Below are positions 39,100-51,442 of a DNA stretch of 64,000 bases, piece by piece; position 1 is the first letter of the stretch, and the number at the start of each line of letters is the position of its first letter. The notes under the pieces were generated by a model. The model saw only the letters and a program-made list of their open reading frames with translations. It ran no database searches and was not told the DNA's origin. The stretch is taken from assembly GCF_026151205.1 (NCBI RefSeq), contig NC_087073.1, positions 15,271,837 to 15,335,836 of the forward strand, in the 5' to 3' direction. The position numbers and the translations under genes were made by a program. Origin of the DNA: Bolinopsis microptera. Its lineage: Eukaryota > Ctenophora > Tentaculata > Lobata > Bolinopsidae.

Positions 39100-40108
39100 A
39101 AGAATATTCAAACAATATACACATAATATAGCAATGGCCAATTGGCTGACTATAAGGTCATGGCCTGCACAAACAATTTTATTAAATAGTCAAGTGATGC
39201 TAAAGCAGAGCACAAATGTGTAATAAGTTAATAGATTAAAAACTGATTCATGTGATGCATTACGCAGAGCACAGATAAAAATACTGATTCAATGATTAAA
39301 ATTATAGCTGTGAGTGTCAATAAATTACTGTGTCATAAAAAAGGAACGATGTACACGTGATATGAGATACCAATATCTCAATATCAAAAGGATAGTGTCT
39401 AGAAACATTCATAGTCCATGGTGGCAGGTATCAAGTTAAACGAAGTTACACTGACTGGCAATGTATACGATTGCAGTCTCCCTCTCTCACCCCTGACCGC
39501 TATCAGGGTGCTCCTGAGGATTATTATATAAGTGGACCCCATCCACTTATATACTCAACAAATGGCGGATGGGGTCCACAAGCCACAAGATACCACAAGA
39601 GACTCGCTGAAAAACTATCCCAGAAGAGAGGAGAAGACTATGCGGCTATTATGTGTTACATGCGCACCAGGATTAGATTCTCAATCCTCAGGAGCACCCT
39701 GATAGCGGTCAGGGGTGAGAGAGGGAGACGGCAATCGTATACATTGCCAGTCAGTGTAACTTCGTTTAACTTGATACCTGCCACCATGGACTATGAATGT
39801 TTCTAGACACTATCCTTTTGATATTGAGATATTGGTATCTCAGATCACGTGTACATCGTTCCTTTTTTATGACACAGTAATTTATTGACACTCACAGCTA
39901 TAATTTTAATCATTGAATCAGTATTTTTATCTGTGCTCTGCGTAATGCATCACATGAATCAGTTTTTTTAATCTATTAACTTATTACACATTTGTGCTCT
40001 GCTTTAGCATCACTTGGCTATTTTTAAAAAATTGTTTGTTCAGGCCATGACCTTATAGTCAGCCAATTGGCCATTGCTATATTATGTGTATATTGTTTGA
40101 ATATTCTT
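39100..40108. repeat. Second fold-back: ~425 bp inverted repeat with ~160 bp spacer
   Basis: Left arm 39100-39522 and right arm 39683-40108 are reverse complements with few differences. Outer ends are gaatattc-type and inner ends are aatcctcagg. The motif aattaaactgccgggat occurs in direct orientation outside both arms (~38940 and ~40110). The spacer and the start of the right arm encode the fragment described separately. A smaller hairpin (gtggaccccatcc / ggatggggtccac, ~39532-39578) lies in the spacer. Part of the outer arm sequence (attcaaacaatatacacata) occurs a third time at ~40660. Confidence 0.8.
39540..39725 (+). pseudogene. Fragment of a mobile-element-associated protein (copy 2), inside the fold-back spacer
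   Basis: The frame reads GGWGPQATRYHKRLAEKLSQ, then KRGEDYAAIMCYMRTRIRFS, then ILRSTLIAVRGERGR. It has the pattern G-G-x-G-x-x-A/C...K-R-L-A, then the R-T-R-h-x-F-x-h-L-R-S module and a basic end, as in repetitive ORFs of other invertebrates. The last third lies in the right arm, and its reverse complement lies in the left arm, so the palindrome was built by copying DNA that already held this coding sequence. Function unknown. Confidence 0.5.
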
Positions 40109-40129
40109 AATTAAACTGCCGGGATGGAA

Positions 40130-41640
40130 AGCCTCTAGGAGTTTAAGTCGTTTACTGTATCGAGTTCCGTCGAAATGGCGTGGTCCTCTTCAATAGAGGA
40201 TGTCAAAATAAATGTTATGACTGGTCTGGTTTGTGGTTGAAGGCCATTGTATCACGTTGCGACCCCCACGGTCGTTTCACTATGGTAGCGTCTTCGACGC
40301 TACAGGGGGAGCCGCGCACTTCGTGCGCGGCGGGTCATACAACGTATGACAAGAAGGCCACAGTTCCTGTATCACGTGTAAATCACTGATGACCTGGCAG
40401 TAATTACGATAAAAATCAGTCATACTCCAGATCACACAATTTTTAATTCAAATTCAACAATACTGACTACTGTATGTAATGTTTACATTGTAGCGCGATG
40501 CACTACTGGGTCGCGCGCGCATCAAATAATGCTTCTCGGTAGATCGGCGAGATGCACCACTGTGCCTCACCGAGCTGCGAAGGATTGACATCGTGAATCA
40601 ATGTTTACAAAACAAATTTATCTTCAGTCAGGGAAATTTGTTATTATTAAATATAAAATTATTCAAACAATATACACATAATATAGCAATGACCCTATAT
40701 AAAATCAAACCTTTAAGAATATAAAAATTCCCTAAACACTCAAAAATTACCCTTGGCCTTGTGGCTCCAAGTTAAGATCTAGACTGTTTATATTAACAAT
40801 GTTTTTTCTCGCACCTCTGTCTCCAATTTGTTATTAGTAGGAGCTGTTACGGGGATTTTCTGCTCGATACACCAGAGTCATCAGACATGTCTTAAAAGAC
40901 GTATTTTTGGCCCCTGAATCGATTGGTAATAGTGGGAAGTGTTGAAAATGGGGGGAACCTGGTTTTATTAGAAAAAAACTGATTTTTGGCCCTAAAAATG
41001 GCTATTTTTTGAGGTTTTTCAGGATTATCGATAGGTTAATTTCAATCAAAAGCTTAGATATTTCGGTTTCTAATACATTTTGATATGCCGCATTAGCAAA
41101 TATTAAGTTTATAAGCACACATAAGAGTTAACCCGTTCAAAATTTAAAAAAACTTCAAAAAAAATGTTTTTTTGCGCGCAAAATTTTTTTGGCTCTTTAT
41201 ACATCCACAATGAAATATTTTTGCCCAATAAGTGTTAAAATACTGTCCAATAATACTATTTGATAGTTTTGTAGTGCAAAATAGTTTTAAGAGCGAAAGA
41301 AAAAATATATATATTTCGCGGATCTGAGCACTTTGAAAATTTATGAAAGAAATCGAGCGCTACTGTAAAATTTTCATTAATACTCACCTGAACGTCATAT
41401 CAGTTTTTGTACGGTTAGTGAATTGTTCCTTTCTCAAGTTCTTGTCTTCTCTGGTTTAATGTCGTTTAATTGGATATAATATTGTTTAATACAGTACAGT
41501 TGAGTGTTGTATAATAGTACAGTTCCATTTCTAATACTTCAATGCTATATTGTCGAGATACCTTTACTTTAGCAGATTACCTTTTGTAAATGCAATTTCA
41601 CCGATTTAGTATTGCATTACTTATATAAATATTTAGATTT
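40130..41640. other. Intergenic DNA, no gene seen
   Basis: Contains a GC-rich patch (40480-40590; gcgcgcgc, with repeated 'gatgcac' words) and a long AT-rich stretch. Short open frames are not convincing. Confidence 0.4.
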
Positions 41641-41649
41641 GTAATTTAT

Positions 41650-42640
41650 TGATTGTGGGAATTTGTTCTCAATCAACAATGTAATGTCTACCGTGTGGTA
41701 CCCTTACAAAATTAATTACTGATCTTTTGACAGGAACACCTGACTTATACACCCTCATCCATCACTCATTCCGTGCTGCCTGTTGGATGGGGAGTAATCC
41801 TACCACAAACTGAAATATTGTTAAAGTACCCTTCAGTACACATAAAGGGCACTGTAAATAATGTAGATTAATTACTGCTATCTTCTTAACATGATTTTAA
41901 GTAAATGTCAGGAATGCCTGACTTAAAGCCCCTCATCCATCATGTCACTCATTCCGTTTTGCCTGTTGGATGTGGAAGAACTCTACCACAAACTAGAATA
42001 TTGTAAAAGTACCCTTCAGTACACACATAGAGCACTGTAAATAATATCACGGGAATTTGTTCTCAATCAACAATGTAATGTCTACCGTGTGGTACCCTTA
42101 CAAGATTAAATACTGATCTTTTGACAGGAACACCTGACTTATACACCTTCATCCATCACTCATTCCGTGCTGCCTGTTGGATGGGGAGTAATCCTACCAC
42201 AAACTGAAATATTGTTAAAGTACCCTTCAGTACACATATAGGGCACTGTAAATAATGTAGATTAATTACTGCTATCTTCTTAACATGATTTTAAGTAAAT
42301 GTCAGGAATGCCTGACGTAAAGCCCCTCATCCATCACTCATTCCGTGCTGCCTGTTGGATTAGGAGTAATCCTACCACAAACTGAAATATTGTTAAAGTA
42401 CCCTTCAGTACACATATAGGGCACTGTAAATAATGTAAATTAATTACTGCTATCTTCTTAACATGATTTTAAGTAAATGTCAGGAATGCCTGACTTAAAG
42501 CCCCTCATCCATCACGTCACTCATTCCGTTTTGCCTGTTGGATGTGGAAGAACTCTACCACAAACTGGAATATTGTAAAAGTACCCTTCAGTACACACAT
42601 AGAGCACTGTAAATAATATAAATTAGTTGTTATTTAAGCC
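41650..42640. repeat. Tandem repeats at the 5' side of the PHD-LINE (possible promoter monomers)
   Basis: A ~180-215 bp unit containing ctcatccatca, tcattccg, cctgttggat and ctaccacaaact recurs with markers near 41752, 41933, 42149, 42328 and 42505. A higher-order unit of ~393 bp is visible from the repeat of gggaatttgttctcaatcaa at ~41658 and ~42051. The last unit ends ~85 bp before the first open frame of the LINE (42724). Confidence 0.8.
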
Positions 42641-42723
42641 ATGTCATCTCTCATATAAAATTTCTTCAATTCTGAATTATGTTGCTGAACAAACTTGACA
42701 ATCACCATTAGAAAGAAAGTGAC

Positions 42724-45700
42724 ATGTTTATGGACCCAGAACTAGCTAAGACAGTTCTCTATGTACATGCGGATCACTTCAAGAATCTTCTCGATGAAAG
42801 AAGCTCGTATGGTTTGTTAAAAGACTTCAATCCGCTCACAGCCATGCAGATTAAGACGAATTTAGATCGACATCATTGTGATAACACTGAAAACTCAGAT
42901 GGTTTGATTTTCAGCTAGGGGTAGTAGGGGTGATATCTTACCGATATGACCTCAATAAACTTCAATATTACAAGAGAGAGATGTCCAGGTTGTGATAGCA
43001 ATGTACTAAGCCATCATAAAATCATAATATGTGAGAGTTGCGATACAATATATCATGCCAAATGTTCTGAACAGAGTTTTAAATTTGATCATGTTAAACA
43101 AATGTGGCACTGCAGTCAGTGTTACGCCTTCAAATCCCAAAGGTACAATCCTTTTAACTCAATTATTTATGACAAATATGATCCCAACACTGTAGAAAGA
43201 GACGAGGATATGGAGACTATTTCAAACATTCTAAAAGACTGTAGGTATTATAACATGACAAATTTCAACCGGCTGTCAAAAAACATACTTAACCACAACA
43301 AGCCGTTTATATCTATTGTGTTTAACAACATTGATGGGAACGCATCTAACTTTGACAGCTTTATTACTGATATGAGTCAATATGATGAGAAATTTGCGGT
43401 TATTGCGCTAGCTGAAACAAACATTGATGAGGAAAATAAAGATCTATACAAAATTGATGGTTACAGCAGTGAGTACAACTCCAAAACTGATGGGAAAAAG
43501 AAAGGTAGTGGCCTTGGTATATATATTGACAATCAGTACCAATACAGCCGAATCGAAAAGTTATGTAAATGCTCTGACAATCTTGAAACACTTTTCGTTG
43601 AGATCACTAACACAGAGGTTCCACAAATTGCTGGTGTTGTTTACAGGCCCCCTAGTGGTGATATTCAAGATGCACTTGCTGAGCTTGATGTGTTGATGAA
43701 ATTCCTACCGTCTAATAATGTAGCCTTGACAGGTGACTTCAATGTTGATCTTTTGGCCCAGGGACGAAACATAGCTGAATTTGAACAAACTATCTACAGT
43801 AACAATTTAATCCCTTTGATATCGATTGCCACCCATGCCAAGCCGGGTTGCAACGAAAGCTTAATTGATAATATTTTAGTGAACTCTACTGAGCGTGTCT
43901 TAGGATCTGGAATTCTTGAATCCAAGATTTCCCATCATAACCCGATCTTCTGTTTCATATCGTGTAATATTAAAGAGAGTTCAAATAATGCCAAACTTAA
44001 ACCTAAGTATGATTACTGTGAGTCTAATATAGAAAGCTTCCTTAATGATATTGGAAAGGATATCTACCAATCGAACTTTTCGTATGATGAGGAAGGTTTT
44101 GAAAAATTTGTCGAAACTGTCCACGAAAAAATCGAATTGAATTTCAAAGTGGACTGTACTGCCGGTTTTCAATCAAAACGCAATAGATTGATGAATCCAT
44201 GGATCACTTCTGCGTTAATTAAATCTGTGTTTACTAAAGGCTTTCACTACAAGCGATGGAAGGCTTCGTGTACCAAAATCAACCCATTAGGCGAGGAAAC
44301 TTTATATCTTAAGTATAAGGAGTATCGTTCTATCTTAAACAAAGCTATAAAATCTGCGAAAAAAGCCCACTATGGGAAAAAATTTGAACTTGCTAAAGGA
44401 AATATTAAAAAAACCTGGGAATTGATTAACGAACTCAGGGGTAAATCTAAAAAAGATATAAAAGCATCATTCTTAATTGATGGTAGAATTGTAACTGAAC
44501 GCCGTGAGATTGCCAACGGATTTAACATCTACTTCTCGTCTATTGCTCGTAATCTTAATTCGAAAGTTCAATCTTCTGTACCATCTCGTACGGTAACTGA
44601 TGGCAATTTCAATAAAACGAAGTTTAAACAATACCTCAAGGGCAGAGAAAGAATAGTGAACTCTTTTTTTCTCAGCCCCTGTGACGAGGAAGAGATAAGT
44701 AAAATTATTGGTAGCCTTGAAAATGGGAAGGCAAGTGATATCTCTGTTAAAGTCTTGAAAAAGAGTGTAAATTATCTGTCTGGTCATATCTCTAGATTCT
44801 TTAATTGGTTCTTGGACAATGGGGTCTTTCCAAACAATCTTAAAACGGGCTCTATTACACCAATTTATAAAAAGGAGACTCACGATGCCTTGATAACTAT
44901 CGACCTGTTTCTACATTACCGATATTTGGCAAAATACTTGAAAAAATAATTTATAATAGGTTACCTCATATAGTTACCTCAGTGCTATGAACGTGATTTA
45001 TGATCGACAATTTGGTTTTAGAAAACAACACTCAACATCTCATGCCGTAAACTATTCTGTCAATAAAATACTTTATGAGATTGAACAGAAAAATCATGTA
45101 ATTGGAATATTTATTGATCTAAGTAAAGCATTTGACACAATTGAGCACGATAAACTCCTGCATAAACTTGAACACTATGGAGTAAGAGGTATTGCACTAA
45201 AAACTCTTGCTAGCTATCTAACAAACCGTAGCCAAGTAACTTCTTTTCAAACTGAACAAGAATTTCGCCGCGGTAAAACCACGCACGATCAAATTTCCCT
45301 ACTGCCTACAATGTAATTGTTCTACTTTATTGTATCCCAGAGTTAGGAGGTGCACCATAAAAATAAACATGCTCGGATTTGAAAAATTTTTGTACCATTG
45401 TTTTCTAGAGACTGTGAGAATTTTCACAATACCAAATTTGTCATACCTTTTTGGAAAGATCAGTGAGTTTCGCCTAGGTGCCATATTTGATGGTGCGCGG
45501 CTTTTGGAGCAAAATTAGCTGTAAAAGTCGCGTAATTTGACCAAATTTGACCAAATTCGTTGTTTTTTGTCCTATTATTTGGATATATGTTCAGTTCCTT
45601 GAATGAGATCATTCTGAAAATTGGCGACGACCTTCCAATAGGGCTTTCACAACTGTCCGAAAAATTTGGTGGATATCGGAGTTGATATAGTGATCAAAAT

Positions 45701-48006
45701 GGGGCAAAATACACTGCTTTTAGCTGTAACATAATGTCTGATGGTTGGATATGCTTTAAACTTTTCGGACACTTTCCTTGTAAGTCTATGAGTAAGCTTA
45801 CCAATTTTTGTTGCAATCGGAGGTCGGGAAGGATACTTAATATCTATTTGTTTGAAGAAAATTGTGCTGGCCGAAATTAGCGCTAAAAAACCATCCTACA
45901 GTCGGCACGCGCGGCTCACTGTCGATGGCGCACTACCTACCAGAGTGGTGTTTGGCGCACATGTAACATGATAATCGTTTTCGATATATTTGGCGTGCCA
46001 CGTGCAGAACTTGAAAATTCTGCGCGCATTTTTGTAGTGTCGCGTTGATCTGTGTACGTGTGGTTTGGTTGTAGATCATTTCATATTTTGCGCGGTTTGT
46101 TTCGTGTTAACGATGTGTATTATGTCACGTCATATTATTGCATCGTCGTAATAAGTATGCCAACTTTTTTGACTGGAATAGAATATTCTGTCTCATCTTA
46201 GTTATTATAACTATAAGTATCTAACATAAACTAATACATTTTGATGCTTACTCGACACATCTACAGCACCATCGACTATATAGGAATCTTTAAAAGCATA
46301 CCGCAATCTTGATCTTAGTTGCTTCTTGAATGTAAATGTAAAGTAACATCTGTTCTTAAATATGTAAATGTAATCGCTTTTTACCATTCAGTGTCAATCA
46401 ACTGTTAAATAATCGGCCACGAGTTTATCATTTGATGTAATAATTTAGTTTGTTCTGAATTTTATCACTCGGTAATTTATTAAAAAACTAGCGGCAATAG
46501 CGGATTTACTGGGCCGCGCTCAGCCTGTCATTCCGCCAAATCTTTATATGTTAATGAACATAATAGCCTGGGGTCCTCAGGTAATAGCGGATGAATAGTG
46601 GAACCTAGCGGATGCCTAGCGGATGCCTAGCGGAGAGCTAGCGGAAATTTAACAGTCGTCAAGCACCTAAAACTGGTTGCTATGCCTGCAATTAATTAAC
46701 ACATAACTGGCGTCGCGCGCGCAAAATAGGTTCCTTTTATACACATAATTATATGGGAGTGGTCTATATTGCGAAGGAGCAGACTTTTGTCATCATCGTA
46801 GGACCGTCGAGCCACCTCATATATCCAAACCCGATTACTTATTCCCTACGATCTTTTTGCCTTCGGCAAGAGCAGGGAAAAAAATCGGACAAGTGTTCAG
46901 TTGAGTATGGTGTACCCCAGGGGTCAGTGTTAGGACCTCTACTATTTCTGATTTATATTAATGATATTGTGAGCTCCTCAAGTTTGGCTGAATTCGTCCT
47001 GTTTGCTGATGATACAAATATTTTTGTGATAGGTCGTTCAGCACAGGAAGCTTTTGAAAAAGCTAATCATGTAATGAAACAAGTCAGTAACTATATGGAG
47101 TCTAACAAGTTACATATAAATGCAGGGAAAAGTTGTTTTATGCATTTTCAGCCAGGTTTGTCAAGAGCAACACAGACCTGTGCTAGAACACGGCCCTTTA
47201 ACAGGAATCTAACGATTTCAATAGATGGCAAAAAGCTAGAAAAAGTTCAATGTACAAAGTTTCTTGGGGTGATAATAGACGAACAGCTATGTTGGGAACC
47301 ACATCTTAATCATTTATCTTTAAAGCTGAACTCCAGTATTGTATCGATTAAGAGAATTTGAAAATTCATTCCCAAATCTGAATATTTGAAACTATACAAT
47401 GCTCTTTTTATGTCACATCTTAGCTATTGTATAAGTTGTTGGGGTGGGATCCCTAAACATAAGCTGAATAAAATCTTTGCAATTCAAAAACGATGTATAA
47501 GACTGCTATTTGGTAACATTCCCAATTTTGATCATAAAGAATACTACTTAACCTGTGCACGTTCAAGAACTTATAACGAACATATGGCTAGCAAGAACTA
47601 CTGTCTTGAACACACTAAACCGCTATTCACTGAGCAGAAAATTATGAACCTGGAGAATCTGCACATGTACCATACATTTATGGAGCTATTCAAAATTCTT
47701 AAATTTGATGTCCCCTAGTCGATTAAAGATCTTTTCAAGTTCTGTCCTAGAAATGAAAAACTTCGTCTGATTGTCCCATTACTGAGGTTAGATATCTCCC
47801 AACAGAACTTTTTGTACACCTCTACGAAAATATGGAATGATCTCATCCCCTATGTATTCGAAATATGTGATGCTAATGTAGATGGGATTATAATCCCGGG
47901 TTCTTCCAAAAATTCAGACTTATCAGCCTCGTCAGGTATTATTAAATCTAACCTTAAAAAGCACTTGCTATCCCTCCAAAATCGAGGTGACCCTAATATA
48001 TGGTAA
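42724..48006 (+). pseudogene. Decayed LINE: PHD finger, APE endonuclease, reverse transcriptase, split by an insertion
   Basis: A 64-codon frame (42724-42918) may be a remnant of ORF1. The main frame 42946-44949 starts with a PHD-like finger (CPGCDSN...ICESCDTIYHAKC...WHCSQC), then endonuclease (ALAETNIDEE; GVVYRPPSGD; LTGDFNVDL; ISHHNPIF, where the usual SDH is changed) and the start of the RT. Frameshifts near 44880 and 44985 lead to 44987 (DRQFGFRKQHSTSHAV; FIDLSKAFDTIEHD). LINE sequence stops near 45265 and resumes near 46885 with VEYGVPQGSVLGPLLFLIYI and FVLFADDTNIF. In-frame stops at ~47360 (probably CGA to TGA) and ~47717 follow, and the last frame ends at 48006. Its PHD-linker-endonuclease order matches the intact LINE at 59391. 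Confidence 0.85.
45265..46885. mobile_element. ~1.6 kb unidentified insertion inside the LINE reverse transcriptase
   Basis: LINE homology stops after NRSQVTSFQTE and resumes at SDKCSVEYGVPQGS. The intervening DNA has no credible coding frame. It is rich in gcgcg-type words (45900-46040) and carries a short tandem repeat of tagcggatgcc (~46590-46650). I could not find terminal inverted repeats or a clear target duplication, so the boundaries are approximate and the element class is unknown. Confidence 0.55.
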
Positions 48007-48420
48007 CTAATCTGTATTTTATCTCAAATTCTACATCCGGTACGGCTCTGCACACATGATATCTCTCTCTGCCATGAAACATGGCTAACCTTTCAAACTA
48101 TGATTTAAAACTAAACCTAAACTAAAACTCAACTGGGCTCTCCTATGTCACCAAACTAGACCAATAAGCAATTTTAGCTTAGATAATTATATTTTTCTAT
48201 ATTTGTATAAAAGGTATAGGTATTGACGTAGTGGATGGTTGAGGGGGTTTCAAGCACAGGTCACTCTCAAATCCTAAAGATAAGCAGTGGCCTTCGGCAC
48301 TTGAAACCTCTTCAAACCTCCCCTGATTTATATATTATTGATATTGTTTGATTGTGCCGTAAAAATAAATATTTGTTTTATTAAATATTTGTTTTATCAA
48401 ATTATCATAATTATTATAAT
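48007..48420 (+). other. 3' end of the PHD-LINE with hairpin and short terminal repeats
   Basis: After the last stop a stem can form between ggtttcaag (~48247) and cttgaaacc (~48300), followed by two tandem copies of aaatatttgttttat (~48368-48402). LINEs of the CR1/L2 group commonly end with a hairpin and short tandem repeats, which the RT recognises. Confidence 0.55.
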
Positions 48421-49255
48421 TAATTATACAGGCTCATAATGTTAAATTTCACAAACTGAATCTGAATAAGTTGTAATTTTAACTCAATCTAATACTTTAG
48501 TAGTGGAACAGCAATACTAAGGTAATGGGACTACTGCGGACCCTCTACCGGCCAAACCTTGTTAACAAAGCCGCAGTCAAGGTTCGGTGAACGGTAGTTA
48601 AAAGCGCTTAAGGGACATAAGTCAAATTGGTAGAGCAACATCATGTAGTGGACATCTTAAGAAATGAGGAGTGGGTAGAATGTTAGGTTGCTCCTTTATA
48701 AATCGACTTTTTCTCCGATAATAAGTTGACATCAAGTCTTGAAAATTATTCGAGAAGAATCTCGAATAATTTAGTTGCAGCGTGCCACATGGCTATCTAA
48801 ACTGCAAACCCTACCCATTGCTGAGCAAGGCCTTTATCTTCTCCGACGAGCGGGATCATCAATAAAGAAATACTCCCGATAACACTCAACCTCTGCCTGA
48901 TCCAGAGGATATCACCATTTTACCTTCACACAGACATCGAACGCTGTAAGAAGATGACGATCAGACCTCATTATCAATCTAATACTGTTCAAACAGCTTT
49001 GTTGGATGATATTATCAATGCTGTGTAAGTTTAAACCTTTGATAATGAGAGGTACATGAACAAACCTATATTTAACAATACTACATTCCAGCTTGGAACG
49101 AAATGAGTGGAGTTGAACGACGCCCTGTTTATCGAAACTACATCGATCAACTTTTCAACTATGCAGGTTATTAATGAAATACTACTATTTTGTCGGAACT
49201 AAGTCCGATCTACGCCAGATAACCCCCTCCATATATCCCTGTCCCGCATCAGGGT
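48421..49255. other. Unassigned intergenic DNA
   Basis: No gene. A stretch at 48540-48600 contains complementary words (ctaccg/cggtag; aaccttg/caaggtt) that could pair. It does not form a tRNA cloverleaf. Confidence 0.35.
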
Positions 49256-49540
49256 TCACAGTTCCTCTTTTGAGTTTGTCCCAATTTCCTTCAGTAACAT
49301 AGACAAGTAGCTTTGTCTTGGTCGGCCTTGCTGTGCTCTACCATGCATAGGTTTCCATAAGACTAAATCACTGGCAAGTAGCTCAGGATGTCTGATGCAG
49401 TGTCCCACCATTTTTAGTCTCCTGCTTCGTAACTTGTTTGACAGCCTTGGTAGACTACCATACAAAGTTATATTGCTGACCTTGTCCTTCCATGAGATAC
49501 CCAGCACCATACGTAGCATCTTTGTGTATGTCCCGTCCAA
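49256..49540 (-). pseudogene. 3' fragment of a LINE ORF2 (C-terminal region)
   Basis: Reads DGTYTKMLRMVLGISWKDKV, then LYGSLPRLSNKLRSRRLKMV, GHCIRHPEL and LVLWKPMHGRAQQGRPRQSY. This is the well-known C-terminal signature of a LINE polymerase: 'D-G-T-Y-T-x-M-L-R', 'R-R-L-x-x-x-G-H-C-x-R' and the 'G-R-P-x-x-x-Y' motif. Nothing of the RT core lies upstream, so it is a short 3' relic as left by 5'-truncated insertion. Confidence 0.75.
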
Positions 49541-50800
49541 TACAAATGAAATAAATTATTTTTATCCCGCTTTAAATATTAACAATCAAAATTAAAAACT
49601 TATGGATGTATATCACTCATTATTATGTATCACTCTCTAACATCTTGTCCTCACTACAAAATTTGTAGTCATTAATGAACAAACGTTTCTTATTATGATA
49701 TGACCCAGTTGACGGGGTATTCACATATCGTGAGATTTGAGATGACGCAGGAATGCAAGTTTTATTCCTCGCACTTTGTACTAGAAACAGATCAATGAAC
49801 AATAAATGCAAGTCGCGGATAACGCAAATTTAAAGTGATATACCCTAATATACCGATAAGACAACTCCAAATCAGTGAATATCGGAAAAACCGAAGCCAC
49901 CCATGTCCTTGACTAAACACTTATTGTCTGTTGTGTAAATTTCTTCTTGTTATAAATCAAACAATATGTTTTATTATCGAACTGAAAACTGGTAATAAAA
50001 ATGCATAATTTCAATTTATAGAACTTCAACTATTATTAGGCAGTTCAAGTGTATTTTAAGATGTTTATATTGAGATGCCGGTGTAAATATGTTGTTAGAT
50101 GAGTTGATGAGTTATGACAGCAGATAATATCTACATACTAAAAAATTATCCAATTTAAGCTATAATTCGTTACAATTTCCCGAATAAACTTTGCTCATTC
50201 GTGTTTCAAATTTATCAAAATAAATTACGTAGTAGTTAAAAATTAAAAACTATTAGAGCAAGAACACAACAATAGTCTCTTTAATTATGCAATTCATTAT
50301 TCAAGTACATACTTAATAATTTGGAATATCTACTCTTTTAATCCATATATTCTAATAAATTATTGAGCCCTCATCAATAAAACAATATTAAACACGTTGA
50401 AATAGGGATTTTAAAAACAGTCCATGTGGGTTGAGTGTGAAAAAAACACATAATGTTTCAATTTGATTTAGAAATCAAAACAACAAGAGAACATGAGAAC
50501 AACAACAGTCTCTTTAATTATACAATTCATTATTCAAGTACATACTTAATAATTTGGAATATTGAAGGGGTACAGGTAGCACTCACATAAGATTAATGAT
50601 ACAATGAATACTCCATGCTACAATGCTATCATTATGATAAAACGTTCAACAAACCATTCTCATAAAACCATCACTATATGTGATAAAAATGAATACAAAC
50701 CTTTTGTAGGTATAAAACTTTTATTTGTAAAATTTGGTTATTCATAATGAAAGAATGAATAAATTCAAAATCAAGGAATTAAACATATCCCCCGGTTAAT
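49541..50800. other. AT-rich intergenic DNA with a ~62 bp direct repeat
   Basis: A segment (gtctctttaattat, then attcattattcaagtacata, then cttaataatttggaatat) occurs at ~50270-50330 and ~50505-50564 with two or three differences, 235 bp apart. No gene. Confidence 0.55.
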
Positions 50801-50814
50801 AAAATAATATTACT

Positions 50815-51442
50815 AAGACAGGGACGTTTCAACTGGCGCCATGATCAGGTTCTACGTGAAATCATGAAGACTGTTTCATCACAGATTGACGAGTTTAATT
50901 CCGACATCGCCAAGGAATCGAAGAGGGCACCGTCGGTCTTTCACAAGGCAGGCAATAAGCGCGAGAAGGTTACCTTAGCTGACCCAACGACTGGAAGATA
51001 ATATTTGATGAGGATGAGAGACAGAGGAACTTCCCGCAGCACATTGCAGCTACACCACTAAGACCTGATGTAGTGATCTATTCAGATAAAGCAAAGAAGG
51101 TTTATCTAATGGAGCTGACCTGTGGAGTGTGGAAATGAGCAGAACTTTGCTGATCAAGAGAAGCGAAAGATGAAGAGATATCAGCAGCTGACAGAAGAGA
51201 TAGAAGCCAACGGATGGGCTTGCAAGCTCCAGACAGTAGAAGTGGGAGCTCGAGGCATTTACAACTATTATAGCCTCCCAACATTTATGAACCACCTGAA
51301 CGTAAAGAACAAAGAGAAGAAGAAGGCCTGCATGAAGATCGCTGAGATCAGCCTGAGGGAATCGTATACCATCTATTTGTCCAGAAACACTACCATATGG
51401 ACAGATGATTGGGAGTTAGTCAAGAGACCAGTAATAGCATAG
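50815..51442 (+). pseudogene. Retroelement relic with PD-(D/E)XK-like nuclease region, frameshifted
   Basis: The first frame reads RFNWRHDQVLREIMKT and LADPTTGR. A second frame carries LRPDVVIYSDKAKKVYLMEL followed by TCG. A third frame (51122-51442) continues with a Lys/Arg-rich helix and WACKLQTVEVGARGI. The spacing R-P-D-h-V-h...h-E-L-T then a Lys/Arg-rich helix is the pattern of a restriction-endonuclease-like fold placed after the reverse transcriptase in some retroelements. At least two frame changes make it dead. No RT domain remains. Confidence 0.6.

Noticed and set aside
48540-48640. Possible tRNA or tRNA-derived SINE (ttggtagagc-like word)
   Set aside because: No cloverleaf; the box-like words are in the wrong order.
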